From Psychrobacter namhaensis (GTDB lineage Bacteria > Pseudomonadota > Gammaproteobacteria > Pseudomonadales > Moraxellaceae), in NCBI RefSeq assembly GCF_016107545.1, contig NZ_JABASS010000008.1:1-64000 (forward strand): a stretch of 64,000 bases of DNA, given 5' to 3'. Of the stretch, positions 1-8,716 are shown piece by piece; position 1 is the stretch's first letter, and every line of letters begins with the position of its first letter. Under the pieces are notes generated by a model. It worked only from the letters and a program-made list of their open reading frames with translations, was not told the origin of the DNA and searched no databases. The translations under genes were made by a program, and so were the position numbers.

Positions 1-159
1 CAGAACTCAGTCCTTGATATAAACTTAAACCGTCCAACATTTGGGGGTCAGTTCATTTAGGCACTTTTTTATGCTTAACTAAATATCATGCAACTCAAAT
101 TAAGAGTCCTAATAGGTAGTAGGCAATGAATAACGAATAAAAAATCACAGGAGTCAATC

Positions 160-636
160 ATGTTACCCATAAAACATCAGACCGCTTCACCAGCCAAACA
201 CTGTGGACGAGCCCTACTGCTTAGTACCGCGCTTGTCAGTATGGCTACCAATAGCGCGACTGCGAAAAGTAGCGACACCCCCATTCACTTTGCCAAAGGT
301 GCGGTGAGTAGTACGACTACTGGGAAGTTAGCTTCTAGTGAAAAAGAGCACTGGTACCGTTTTCAGGCTGAAGATGGGCAATATGCCGTGGTCAACATTG
401 CCCCACTGGCAGGCACGCCTGAGACCGCGAATGTTGGTGTGCTATATATGCCAAATGGCACTTATGATGGCAGCAAAGGCGGTATTGTTTATCAAGACTG
501 TTTACCGGGTACGGGGGAGTACCGATTACGTGTCGCACGCAATTTGATGGCAACCCATAGTAAAACCGCAGGCTACAAAGTAGAAGTGGTGATACTACCA
601 AAGTATGCCAGTAAGTCACTGTGCGAACACTCATAG
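160..636 (+). CDS. small exported protein, PliG-like (g-type lysozyme inhibitor) or PPC-type fold
   Basis: A 158-residue protein with an N-terminal export signal: basic residues, then a hydrophobic stretch (about 18-30) and an Ala-X-Ala site near residue 35. The mature part has the pattern of small beta-sandwich periplasmic proteins such as the g-type lysozyme inhibitor PliG: an early HFAKG segment, then WYRFQAEDGQ, and a closing GTGEYRLRV followed by a last strand ending KVEVVIL. Three cysteines are present in all, two of them (CLPG and SLCEHS) in the mature part, so one disulfide is possible. The start is set by AGGAG at 149-153, seven bases before the ATG. If it is PliG-like it would protect peptidoglycan from host g-type lysozyme, but the match is by motif only and a generic pre-peptidase C-terminal-like domain is the alternative. 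Confidence 0.55.
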   Translation: MLPIKHQTASPAKHCGRALLLSTALVSMATNSATAKSSDTPIHFAKGAVSSTTTGKLASSEKEHWYRFQAEDGQYAVVNIAPLAGTPETANVGVLYMPNGTYDGSKGGIVYQDCLPGTGEYRLRVARNLMATHSKTAGYKVEVVILPKYASKSLCEHS

Positions 637-699
637 TTTGTCATGACTAGAGAGGTTAAAGAGGCCAGTGTCTTTAAATAATACCTTTAAACAGTGCCT

Positions 700-1074
700 T
701 TAACGACCAAGCATTTTTTTATGATAAACCGCGCTGATCTCTTCAACCTCTACACATATCTGTAACGCCGCTCGCCCTGACTGCTCTGCGTTTAGTATCT
801 CCTCTATGGTTGACATCAATAGTTCAGCCAACTGATTACGCGTCTCCAAAGTACGACCTGTCATGATTTTTAAATGCGCATAGATAAAGCCGTTGTTTTG
901 TTCGTCATCTTCTGTACCCACTAAAAACGTCTCAATGGGTACGATGCGTGCTTTGATATCGGTCTGCTGACCAAAATGTCCACTGTCCCACAGCACCTTG
1001 TTCAAAGATTTGAGGAAGGCTTCTTCGTGTGAAATACTGACATTAGGCGTGGCTTGAATGGTTAAATGGGGCAT
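700..1074 (-). CDS. 5-carboxymethyl-2-hydroxymuconate isomerase-like tautomerase
   Basis: A 124-residue protein of the tautomerase superfamily. It begins Met-Pro-His-Leu, so removal of the initiator Met exposes the N-terminal proline that acts as catalytic base in this fold. Length and overall pattern (GFIYAHLKIMTGR in the middle, QICVEVEEI near the end) fit CHMI, the trimeric isomerase of homoprotocatechuate degradation. No other homoprotocatechuate gene lies nearby, so the substrate here is unknown; isolated CHMI-like genes are common in gammaproteobacteria. It is convergent with the exported protein upstream and followed at a distance by the ybaK-like gene on the same strand. Confidence 0.8.
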   Translation of the reverse strand: MPHLTIQATPNVSISHEEAFLKSLNKVLWDSGHFGQQTDIKARIVPIETFLVGTEDDEQNNGFIYAHLKIMTGRTLETRNQLAELLMSTIEEILNAEQSGRAALQICVEVEEISAVYHKKMLGR

Positions 1075-1161
1075 AAGTATGTCCTTGTAATATATGATTG
1101 AGGGGTAGCAGCTAAGCGCCTGTCAGTTCTGAGCTTATCTGATCATTAACGATCAGGCGGC

Positions 1162-1650
1162 TTAGTCATCAGTAATCGCATCAAAGCAAGCCGCCAATGT
1201 TTCTGCTAATTGGGCAGGTGGCAGCTCAATCTCCAGACCACGGCGACCGCCACTCACATAAATCGTTGGCTGAGCTTGTGCTGAACGATCTATCACAGTT
1301 TTTAAGCGCTTTTTTTGTCCTAACGGGCTGACACCGCCCAGCACATAGCCCGTACTACGAGCTACTTGCTTGGGATCTGCCATTTGAACTTTTTTGCAGG
1401 GTAGCAATTTATTAGCAGATAAGGCTTTGGCCATTTTCTTAAAGTTGAGCGTTTTATCGACTGGTAATATTGCCACAGCGAGCGCACCTGTGTCTGTCGA
1501 TACGACCAAGGTCTTAAAAACTTGAGTCACGTCAACCCCTAGCTTTTCAGCGGCTTCTAGTCCAAAAGAGGGGGCACTACTGTCATGAGTGTATTCGTGC
1601 ACTTGATAATCAAGTCCACGTTGTTTGGCAAGATCGATGGCTGGAGTCAT
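1162..1650 (-). CDS. ybaK: YbaK/EbsC-family Cys-tRNA(Pro) deacylase
   Basis: 162 residues, the usual length for YbaK. The family hydrolyses Cys-tRNA(Pro) mischarged by prolyl-tRNA synthetase, acting in trans in the cytoplasm. Visible hallmarks are the segment VFKTLVVSTD, the lysine-containing stretch FKKMAKAL, and the GYVLGGVSPLGQKK motif that forms the substrate pocket, followed by TIYVSGGRRGLEIEL. It is a monocistronic leftward gene ending about 90 bp before the CHMI gene begins. The family assignment is clear; the exact tRNA specificity (Cys-Pro versus other mischarged tRNAs) is inferred from the family. Confidence 0.88.
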   Translation of the reverse strand: MTPAIDLAKQRGLDYQVHEYTHDSSAPSFGLEAAEKLGVDVTQVFKTLVVSTDTGALAVAILPVDKTLNFKKMAKALSANKLLPCKKVQMADPKQVARSTGYVLGGVSPLGQKKRLKTVIDRSAQAQPTIYVSGGRRGLEIELPPAQLAETLAACFDAITDD

Positions 1651-1897
1651 AATATTTTAGCTTCATTCAGTGACGTTAATGAGTAAGTAAACCTACAGTT
1701 TAGCGTATTTTGTGCCAATATATTATTATGCTTAGCCCCTGAATACTCAAATAATTGCGTGCGCCTCATAGGGCTCGATGTCGTGTGTGATCACGAGACC
1801 TTATGAATATTAGCAGTATATACAGACACTATATATCGCTTTGATGGCTTTTATGGCATCATAAGCGCAACATATTTGACTATTTTTGATACTGATT

Positions 1898-4657
1898 ATG
1901 ATACCGAAGTTTCTAAAAAAACGGATTTTTAAAGCGCCAGTCGTCACTGATAACCCTTCTCCAACTGACGTCAATCCAAGCGTACCCACGCCTTATGCTA
2001 ACGCCCCGATCAATCAGCTGTATCGTAAGCTATCAGGTCAGCTGCTTGACGTTGCTGTCAAACCTAAGCTTTTAGGGGAGTTGCCTGAATTCGATGCTGA
2101 CGATCAGACCCTAAGATTTTATGTGTTGCAAGATTACTCACGCTCCAACAGTATTTTGATTGATTTGCAGACGCAAGAGCACAACTTACCACCAGCGTTG
2201 GTTGGCGTAAATGATGCTGCCCACAATATCAAAGAAAATGCGGCCATCATATTTTTAAACCACCCAAGTGCCAAAGACAGTCAATTATCACCGCGCCTTG
2301 GCCGTTTGGTGTCAGCGGTCTTGCAATACCCAGAGCTAAAGGTTCGGTTGGTGCCAGTGTCTATTTTATGGGGACGCGCACCAGAGAAAGAGGATTCTTT
2401 ATTCAAACTGCTGACCGCTGATAACTGGGAGGACCCCAGTATCACTAAGCAACTGTTTAATATTGGGGTGATGGGGCGTGATACCTTTGTCCAATTCCAC
2501 CCACCACAAGATTTGCGCACCCTTATTACGGACCATCTTCAAGAAAACCCAGAGAACGCTGCTGTTTTTGAATCAGGGGCCATTGATTCAGCAAACGCCG
2601 ACTCAACAAACACGGAAAATGATACTAAAAATAAAGCCGACGCCGTGCCAAATTATGCATTGGTAGCAGCAGCTGATGGCAATCGTGAGCTGGTACGCAT
2701 GTTACAGCAGCATCTCACGACTTATTTAGACAAGCAGCGTGCCAGTATGCTCGGCCCTGACTTGTCAGATCGACGTAACTTGGTAGACAAATTGGTGTAC
2801 TCACCAGCGATCAAACACGCGATAGAGACTGAAGCCGCAGAAACGGGCACCAGTGTACGTGAGGCTCGTGTCTTGGCGAAAGGTTATGCCAATGAGATGG
2901 TCAATGATTACTCACACTCTATCATTCGCGGTTTTTATAAGTTTTTAACGTGGTTATGGACGCAATTGTACGATGGCGTAGAAGTCCATCATTTCGAGCG
3001 TGTGCGCGATCTTGCCACGGACTATGAGCTGGTTTACGTCCCGTGTCATCGTAGCCATGTTGACTATTTATTATTGTCTTACGTCATCTACAAGCGAGGG
3101 CTAAGCATTCCTTATGTCGCAGCCGGTGACAACTTAGATGTGCCAGTATTAGGCCCACTATTACGCGGTGCAGTGGCCTTTTATATTCGCCGCAGCTTCC
3201 GTGGTAATGCGCTTTATACAGCGGTGTTACGCGAGTACATGCACACCCTTATCACTCGCAACACGCCCATTGAGTACTTTATTGAAGGCGGTCGCTCGCG
3301 TTCAGGCCGCCTGTTGCCACCGAAGATGGGGATGCTGGCGATGACCGTCCACAGTCAATTGCGTCAGTCCAATAAGCCCGTGGTCTTCATCCCGACGTAC
3401 ATTGGTTATGAGCGCATTATGGAAGGCGGTACTTATATTGGTGAGCTAAAAGGTAAGCCAAAAGAGTCTGAGTCTTTGATTGGACTACTCAAAGTTGGCC
3501 GTAAAATTGAGCGTATCTTTGGTAATGTACACTTGAGCTTTGGCACGCCACTGTACCTCAGCGACTTTATGCAAAAGTTCGATGTACCAGCCAATAGCCT
3601 ACCTGCCGATCGTACCGACACACCACTGGACGATAAAGCCAGTGCGATGGTCGATAATATTGGCGTAAAAGTCATGCAGCACATCAATAAAGCCGCGGTG
3701 GTCACGCCAGTGTCGTTATTGTCATTAGTACTGCTGTCCGCACCCAAAGCCGCGTTAGATGAAAATAGTTGCCGCGAGCAAATCGCACTCTATCAAGGTC
3801 TTGCTCAGCAGCTGGCCTATTCAGATGACACTGTCATCACTGATATGACTCCGCAGCAAATCATTGATTATGGCATTAAATTAAAGCTCATCGAACGTAC
3901 GCCGCACATCTTAGGCGACATCATTCAGGTTGCGGGCAAACAGGCGGCACTCCTTAGCTACTTCCGTAATAATATCCTGCATGTCTTCATCTTACTGTCT
4001 TTCTTAGCAGCCTTAGTTGCGCGTAATGGCCGCATAGAGCGCAGCCGCCTAAACAGTATTACTGAGCAATTGTATCCCTTCTTACAAAGCGAGCTATTCT
4101 TATATTATCCAGCGCATGGCTTAGCCGAAACCCTCAACAAAAAAGTCGATAGTCTGCTCTCTCATGGACTGATTGTAGAATTGGGTGATGGCGTACTCAG
4201 CGCTCCTGAATCAAACAGTAAGTACTATCAGCAGCTGCAAGTATTGGCGACCCCAGTGGGACAGAGTCTTGAGCGTTACTTTATGACCCTTGCCCTACTC
4301 GCCCAGCAAGGCTCAGGAAATTTGACCGAAAACGAAGTCGTTGACTTGTGTCATCTGCTTGGTCAGCGCTTGTCTGTGCTCTATGCGGATGATATTCCTG
4401 ACTTCTTCGACCGTGCTTTATTTACTAGCTTCATCAGTGCCTTGACTCGTCTCAATTACTTACAAAAAGATGATGAGACTGGCGTGTTAACCTTTGATCA
4501 CCGTATTAACGACATTGCCCATCATGCCAAGTACGTACTGACGCCTGATATGATGCAAATTTTGCAGCAAGTGGCAAGCTTAGATGAGACTGAAATCACT
4601 CATGCTATCACTGAGATTAAGAATAAAAAACAGCGCAAATTTGGACGTAAGCGTTAA
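1898..4657 (+). CDS. plsB: glycerol-3-phosphate 1-O-acyltransferase PlsB
   Basis: Membrane-associated acyltransferase that makes lysophosphatidate from glycerol-3-phosphate and acyl-ACP or acyl-CoA, the first step of phospholipid synthesis. About 919 residues, slightly longer than the 807 of E. coli. All acyltransferase blocks are present: HRSHVDYLL near residue 384 (catalytic His and Asp), then RRSFRGNALY, then FIEGGRSRSGRLLPPK (glycerol-3-phosphate binding), then VFIPTYIGYE. A hydrophobic segment follows (FILLSFLAALVA). The N-terminal half carries an acidic Asn/Asp/Thr-rich insertion (about residues 225-250) that looks lineage specific. I chose ATG 1898 over the in-frame TTG at 1886; neither has a good ribosome binding site. 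Ends just before a bidirectional terminator shared with ettA. Confidence 0.95.
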   Translation: MIPKFLKKRIFKAPVVTDNPSPTDVNPSVPTPYANAPINQLYRKLSGQLLDVAVKPKLLGELPEFDADDQTLRFYVLQDYSRSNSILIDLQTQEHNLPPALVGVNDAAHNIKENAAIIFLNHPSAKDSQLSPRLGRLVSAVLQYPELKVRLVPVSILWGRAPEKEDSLFKLLTADNWEDPSITKQLFNIGVMGRDTFVQFHPPQDLRTLITDHLQENPENAAVFESGAIDSANADSTNTENDTKNKADAVPNYALVAAADGNRELVRMLQQHLTTYLDKQRASMLGPDLSDRRNLVDKLVYSPAIKHAIETEAAETGTSVREARVLAKGYANEMVNDYSHSIIRGFYKFLTWLWTQLYDGVEVHHFERVRDLATDYELVYVPCHRSHVDYLLLSYVIYKRGLSIPYVAAGDNLDVPVLGPLLRGAVAFYIRRSFRGNALYTAVLREYMHTLITRNTPIEYFIEGGRSRSGRLLPPKMGMLAMTVHSQLRQSNKPVVFIPTYIGYERIMEGGTYIGELKGKPKESESLIGLLKVGRKIERIFGNVHLSFGTPLYLSDFMQKFDVPANSLPADRTDTPLDDKASAMVDNIGVKVMQHINKAAVVTPVSLLSLVLLSAPKAALDENSCREQIALYQGLAQQLAYSDDTVITDMTPQQIIDYGIKLKLIERTPHILGDIIQVAGKQAALLSYFRNNILHVFILLSFLAALVARNGRIERSRLNSITEQLYPFLQSELFLYYPAHGLAETLNKKVDSLLSHGLIVELGDGVLSAPESNSKYYQQLQVLATPVGQSLERYFMTLALLAQQGSGNLTENEVVDLCHLLGQRLSVLYADDIPDFFDRALFTSFISALTRLNYLQKDDETGVLTFDHRINDIAHHAKYVLTPDMMQILQQVASLDETEITHAITEIKNKKQRKFGRKR

Positions 4658-4689
4658 TTGATAAAGTGCTAGTCTGTGATATTAAGCAT

Positions 4690-4724
4690 AAAAAAAGACC
4701 TCTAATCGTTAGAGGTCTTTTTTA
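4690..4724. terminator. bidirectional intrinsic terminator between plsB and ettA
   Basis: Perfect inverted repeat AAAGACCTCTAA / TTAGAGGTCTTT around a 3-base loop, flanked by A-run and T-run, so it works on both strands between these convergent genes. Confidence 0.9.
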
Positions 4725-4768
4725 TTGTGTCAGATGAAAGCTTTCATTTCAGCTTTTAAGCCAACACT

Positions 4769-6430
4769 CTAGTTAGAAATCTTTTTGTACTTCATGCGCT
4801 TAGGACTGGCATCATCACCCATGGTTTTTTTGCGATAGGCTTCAAACTCAGTATAGTTGCCATCGAACCACACGGGACCCTCTTCTTCAAATGCCAAGAT
4901 ATGGGTTGCAATACGGTCAAGGAACCAGCGATCATGCGATACGACCATTACTGTACCGGGGAATACTTGAATCGCATCCTCTAGCGCACGTAAGGTTTCG
5001 ATATCCAAATCGTTTGATGGTTCATCAAGAAGCAAGACGTTTGCCCCCTGCTTTAGCGTCTTCGCCAACTGCAGACGGTTACGCTCACCACCTGATAGTT
5101 GTCCAACGTGTTTTTGCTGGTCTGAACCTTTGAAGTTAAAGCGGCCGATATACGCACGGCTTGGCGTGGTGTAGTCGCCAACGGTAATGATATCAAGGCC
5201 GTCAGACACTTCTTCCCACACGGTTTTATTATCATCTAAGTGATCACGTACCTGACCAACATAGGCAACTTTGACACTTTCGCCCAAGTCGACCGAGCCG
5301 GTATCTGGGGTATCGCGCTCAGTGATCATGTTAAACAGCGTGGTTTTACCCGCACCATTTGGACCGATAATACCAACGATAGCGCCAGCTGGCACGTTAA
5401 AGCTTAGGTTTTCATATAGTAAGCGGTCGCCAAATGATTTGGAGATGTCGTTTACTTCAATGACTTTATTACCTAGACGTGGGCCAGGTGGAATATAGAT
5501 CTCAGAGGTCTCATTACGTTTTTGGAACTCTTGTGAGTTTAACTCTTCAAAACGCTGTACACGAGATTTGGATTTCGCCTGTTGGCCTTTTTGATTTTTA
5601 CGAATCCATTCAAGCTCTTTTTTCAGGGCTTTAGCAAAAGATTCTTCTTGCTTATTCTGCTGCTCAAGTCGGTTGTTCTTTTGCTCTAGCCACTCAGTAT
5701 AGTTGCCTTCATACGGATAGCCATGGCCACGGTCAAGCTCCAAGATCCACTGAGCGACATTGTCTAAGAAATAGCGATCATGGGTAATAGCCACGATGGT
5801 ACCGCTATAGTTTTGCAAGAACTGCTCAAGCCATGCGACAGACTCGGCGTCCAAATGGTTGGTCGGCTCGTCCAGTAATAGCATGTCAGGGCGTGACAAT
5901 AACAAGCGGCACAGTGCCACACGGCGTTTTTCACCACCTGATAGTTTGCTGACATCCGCATCCCATGGTGGCAGACGTAGCGCCTCAGCGGCTTTTTCTA
6001 GCTGAGTATTTAAATTATGCGCGTCCCACGATTGGATGATGTCTTCCATCTTGCCTTGCTCTTCTGCAAGCTTATCAAAGTCAGCATCAGGTTCAGCATA
6101 TTCTGCATAAATGGCATCGAGACGTGCTAGCGCATCTAATGCTTCGCGCATACCGTCTTCGACATTACCACGGACATCTTTGCTGTCGTCAAGCTGTGGT
6201 TCCTGTGGCAAATAGCCAACTTTGGTGCCTGCTTGCGCGCGCGCTTCACCGCTAAACTCAGTATCGACGCCAGCCATGATACGTAGCAACGTTGATTTAC
6301 CTGAACCATTGATACCTAAAACACCAATTTTGGCACCAGGAAAAAATGATAGGTTGATATTTTTTAAGATTTCACGCTTAGGGGGAACAAGTTTTGACAC
6401 GTTGTTCATCGTGTAAATATATTGAGCCAT
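4769..6430 (-). CDS. ettA: energy-dependent translational throttle protein EttA (ABC-F)
   Basis: Soluble ABC-F ATPase that binds the ribosomal E site and gates entry into elongation according to the ATP/ADP ratio. 553 residues from the start chosen here, matching the family. Two ABC domains are visible: Walker A GINGSGKST with signature LSGGEKRRVALC in the first, and GPNGAGKTT with LSGGERNRLQLAK in the second, joined by the charged linker typical of ABC-F proteins. The start is ATG 6430, giving the family N-terminus MAQYIYTM and preceded by GGAGT; the 25-codon upstream extension has no support. It is convergent with plsB and has its own promoter in the 500-bp gap upstream. Confidence 0.95.
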   Translation of the reverse strand: MAQYIYTMNNVSKLVPPKREILKNINLSFFPGAKIGVLGINGSGKSTLLRIMAGVDTEFSGEARAQAGTKVGYLPQEPQLDDSKDVRGNVEDGMREALDALARLDAIYAEYAEPDADFDKLAEEQGKMEDIIQSWDAHNLNTQLEKAAEALRLPPWDADVSKLSGGEKRRVALCRLLLSRPDMLLLDEPTNHLDAESVAWLEQFLQNYSGTIVAITHDRYFLDNVAQWILELDRGHGYPYEGNYTEWLEQKNNRLEQQNKQEESFAKALKKELEWIRKNQKGQQAKSKSRVQRFEELNSQEFQKRNETSEIYIPPGPRLGNKVIEVNDISKSFGDRLLYENLSFNVPAGAIVGIIGPNGAGKTTLFNMITERDTPDTGSVDLGESVKVAYVGQVRDHLDDNKTVWEEVSDGLDIITVGDYTTPSRAYIGRFNFKGSDQQKHVGQLSGGERNRLQLAKTLKQGANVLLLDEPSNDLDIETLRALEDAIQVFPGTVMVVSHDRWFLDRIATHILAFEEEGPVWFDGNYTEFEAYRKKTMGDDASPKRMKYKKISN

Positions 6431-6936
6431 TAACACTCCGATAGACTGCATAGAAGAGAACAGCAAATGCAACTTAGCGATGCTGCTAAGCGTGCCGTAC
6501 CTCAAAATCAGGGTTACAAATTATCAGTCATTATCGCATTGTGGCGCATACCCTGCAAGCTGACAGTTGCTTTACCCTGTGTTTTGCTCATTTTGTCATA
6601 GAGCCGCTTATTGTTTCTATTCAAGCTACCTTTTTTATTAACGCTATCTGACATCTAGGGCTAAACGATTAAACTAAATATTTTGACACATGGCTTTTTT
6701 TCACGACCACAAACATAGCGCTAAAATTTTGCCAATGTAATCAATAGCCATTAAGAATCTTAACAGTTGCCCTATCTACTCTTACGCTAAGCGTCTAGAT
6801 TGTTGGCTACTGATACGCCATACTGACCGTACTACCTAGCGTACCCTGACGTTATATCGCAATTGTCATAAAATGCCATGGCCGACTAAATAAACGATAA
6901 AAATTCGATAATAATAATCAATCACGGAGTGCCCTT
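6431..6936. other. 506-bp divergent intergenic region (ettA / mini-GNAT)
   Basis: AT-rich region holding the promoters of two divergent genes. A perfect 11-bp palindrome, ACGCTAAGCGT, lies at 6784-6794. I see no ORF, RNA gene or clear -35/-10 pair. Confidence 0.5.
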
Positions 6937-7230
6937 ATGAGCAGCCACATTTCTAAATCCAATCTAAACATTATTCACAATAAACCCGCAAAGCGTTTTG
7001 AGACCTCTATTGAGGGTCAAACTGGTTATATCAGTTATCAAGACCGTGATGGCAAACTGGTATATGATCATACAATCGTGCCACAACAACTTGGTGGTCG
7101 CGGGGTCGGTTCAGCTTTGGTCAAACATGCCCTAGACTATGCACAGGAGCAAGACAAAAAAGTGATACCGCAATGCTCTTTTGTCTCTTCATATATCCAT
7201 AAGCATCCTGAGTATCAGAATTTGCTGTAG
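6937..7230 (+). CDS. small GNAT-family N-acetyltransferase (YjdJ-like)
   Basis: 97 residues, a minimal GNAT domain of the kind often annotated as N-acetyltransferase with unknown acceptor. The acetyl-CoA loop is visible as QLGGRGVGSALVKHALDYA, matching the Q/R-x-x-G-x-G/A motif, preceded by a beta strand pair (GYISYQDRDGKLVYDHTIV). The C-terminus CSFVSSYIHKHPEYQ matches the conserved Cys-x(n)-HPEY ending of this subfamily. GGAG precedes the ATG at a normal distance. It is monocistronic; nothing in the neighbourhood indicates a substrate. Confidence 0.85.
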   Translation: MSSHISKSNLNIIHNKPAKRFETSIEGQTGYISYQDRDGKLVYDHTIVPQQLGGRGVGSALVKHALDYAQEQDKKVIPQCSFVSSYIHKHPEYQNLL

Positions 7231-7502
7231 CGCTTAATTACCTTATAAGCGTCTATTGAGTGATTGATACCTAGGGGCTGATTGAAGTGTAAGCACTAAT
7301 ACGACATTGCTCTCCTATAAGTTGGCTTTCTATCCATGTGTATATTTATTCTTACACCTATGGCAAGATAGCACTATAGGCGGGCCTTTTATGCGTTGCT
7401 CATGACAACAGCGGTTATTGTATTTGATAACGCTAACACTGTTGATTTTCACCCCATATACTTTTAATAAACCAATCCACCATAACAATAAAGGTTATTA
7501 AT

Positions 7503-7796
7503 ATGAGTAGTTTATCTGACAAACAAATCAATCTGCAGTTAGAAGATCTAGCAGGATGGCAGCGTGATGGTAACAGCATCGTCAAAAGCTATCATTTTAG
7601 CGACTTTATTGAAGCCATGAGCTTTATGAACCAAGCGGCCTTTCACGCCGAAGCACTTGAACATCATCCTGAGTGGCAAAACACTTATAACGTGGTAAAT
7701 GTACGACTGACCACGCACGATACAGGTGGCATTACCAGTTTGGATATTCGATTAGCGAAACGTATGGAGTACATTATCCAGCCCAAACGCTTATAG
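7503..7796 (+). CDS. phhB: pterin-4-alpha-carbinolamine dehydratase
   Basis: 97 residues, the family length. This enzyme dehydrates 4a-hydroxytetrahydropterin, recycling the cofactor of phenylalanine hydroxylase; it is found in many bacteria also without that partner. The family motif is seen as the histidine cluster [13 protein letters not shown] followed by [15 protein letters not shown], which includes the catalytic histidines. The ORF ends in LAKRMEYI, typical of the family. A phenylalanine hydroxylase gene is not in this window, so the physiological partner is unresolved. AAAGG lies upstream of the ATG. Confidence 0.9.
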   Translation: MSSLSDKQINLQLEDLAGWQRDGNSIVKSYHFSDFIEAMSFMNQAAFHAEALEHHPEWQNTYNVVNVRLTTHDTGGITSLDIRLAKRMEYIIQPKRL

Positions 7797-7887
7797 TGAC
7801 GCGTTCAGACGGTTTATTTGCAACTTCCACAACTGTTTCAAAACCTGCTCTAGTAAAAAAACCTGTTCCAATAAAAACTGTCCCAAT

Positions 7888-7922
7888 AAAAAAGTCCTCA
7901 AATCAAATTGAGGACTTTTTGT
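7888..7922. terminator. bidirectional terminator between phhB and the DUF1328 gene
   Basis: Inverted repeat AAAAAGTCCTCAA / TTGAGGACTTTTT with a six-base loop, between two convergent genes. Confidence 0.88.
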
Positions 7923-7946
7923 TTTCTAAAAATATGTGGTCTGCCC

Positions 7947-8102
7947 TTACATCTTGCGACTTACAAACGCTACGATGAATAGGATGACTGCAACTGCCAA
8001 TAAGATATAAGCCAAGTTAGCAGATAAGCCAGCGACGCCGCCAAAACCTAACAAACTTGCTAATAATGCGATTACGGCAAAAATAATAGCCCAGCGAAAC
8101 AT
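7947..8102 (-). CDS. DUF1328 small membrane protein (UPF0391 family)
   Basis: A 51-residue ORF read directly from the minus strand. The protein starts [20 protein letters not shown] and ends in [10 protein letters not shown], with two hydrophobic segments separated by a GGVAGLSA turn: the exact layout of the DUF1328 family of two-helix inner-membrane proteins. GAGGAG sits at a good distance before the ATG, and the gene ends about 25 bp from a terminator shared with phhB. The function of the family is not known; members are often stress- or envelope-induced in other gammaproteobacteria. Confidence 0.92.
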   Translation of the reverse strand: MFRWAIIFAVIALLASLLGFGGVAGLSANLAYILLAVAVILFIVAFVSRKM

Positions 8103-8716
8103 AATATTCTCCTCAAATTATTGTTAAAAAACCAGATGGATAAGCTTACACAGCAAATTTTAATCAAACTACGCGACTCAAATCCTGCCTAGTAGACACT
8201 TACTACTGTTAGCTGTTTTAATCCCTCTAATATTTATTGATACATCTATTAAATACTTTTGATTAATACCGTCAATTTTTGTTTTTTTAATACTCGTTAC
8301 GACTGCTTACGTCCATAGATTAGCAATGTTTATCTTCAGAAAACGTTCATTTTAGTAATAATGTCGGTGGGTTATGTAAAGTTTGTAGCAAACCTTAATA
8401 TTTACTAGCTTATCTCGCTCTTTATAGCGCTTGTGTGTAGAGATGGTTAGCTCCTACTGAATAATTGTCACCTCTACCCTATAATCTGCTATAAATGTTG
8501 CTAGTCAGTTATGCCTGATATTGCTTAAGGACGTTGCTTGCAAACGTTACTGACAAAAAGTCTCTGAAAATATAAAGGCAAATCAAAACCCAAGCTCTGA
8601 TAATGGCAATAGACCGGATAGATAAAAACTTCCACCCCATGAATACCTTAGCTCACTGCTTAATTATCTATTCAAATACTTGCCATTAAAATACTTAATA
8701 AAAAAGGATGATAAAT
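8103..8716. other. 614-bp divergent intergenic region
   Basis: AT-rich spacer between the DUF1328 gene and the oxidoreductase. No ORF, RNA gene or terminator is visible. It must hold both promoters, but no convincing -35/-10 pair stands out. Confidence 0.4.

Noticed and set aside
1781-1796. Short inverted repeat TCGTG / CACGA before plsB
   Set aside because: Only five-base arms, no T-run and no matching promoter; too weak to call.
7796-7978. 60-codon plus-strand frame overlapping the phhB stop
   Set aside because: It runs through an intrinsic terminator and over the antisense DUF1328 gene, and its repetitive Lys/Pro/Val sequence is not protein-like.
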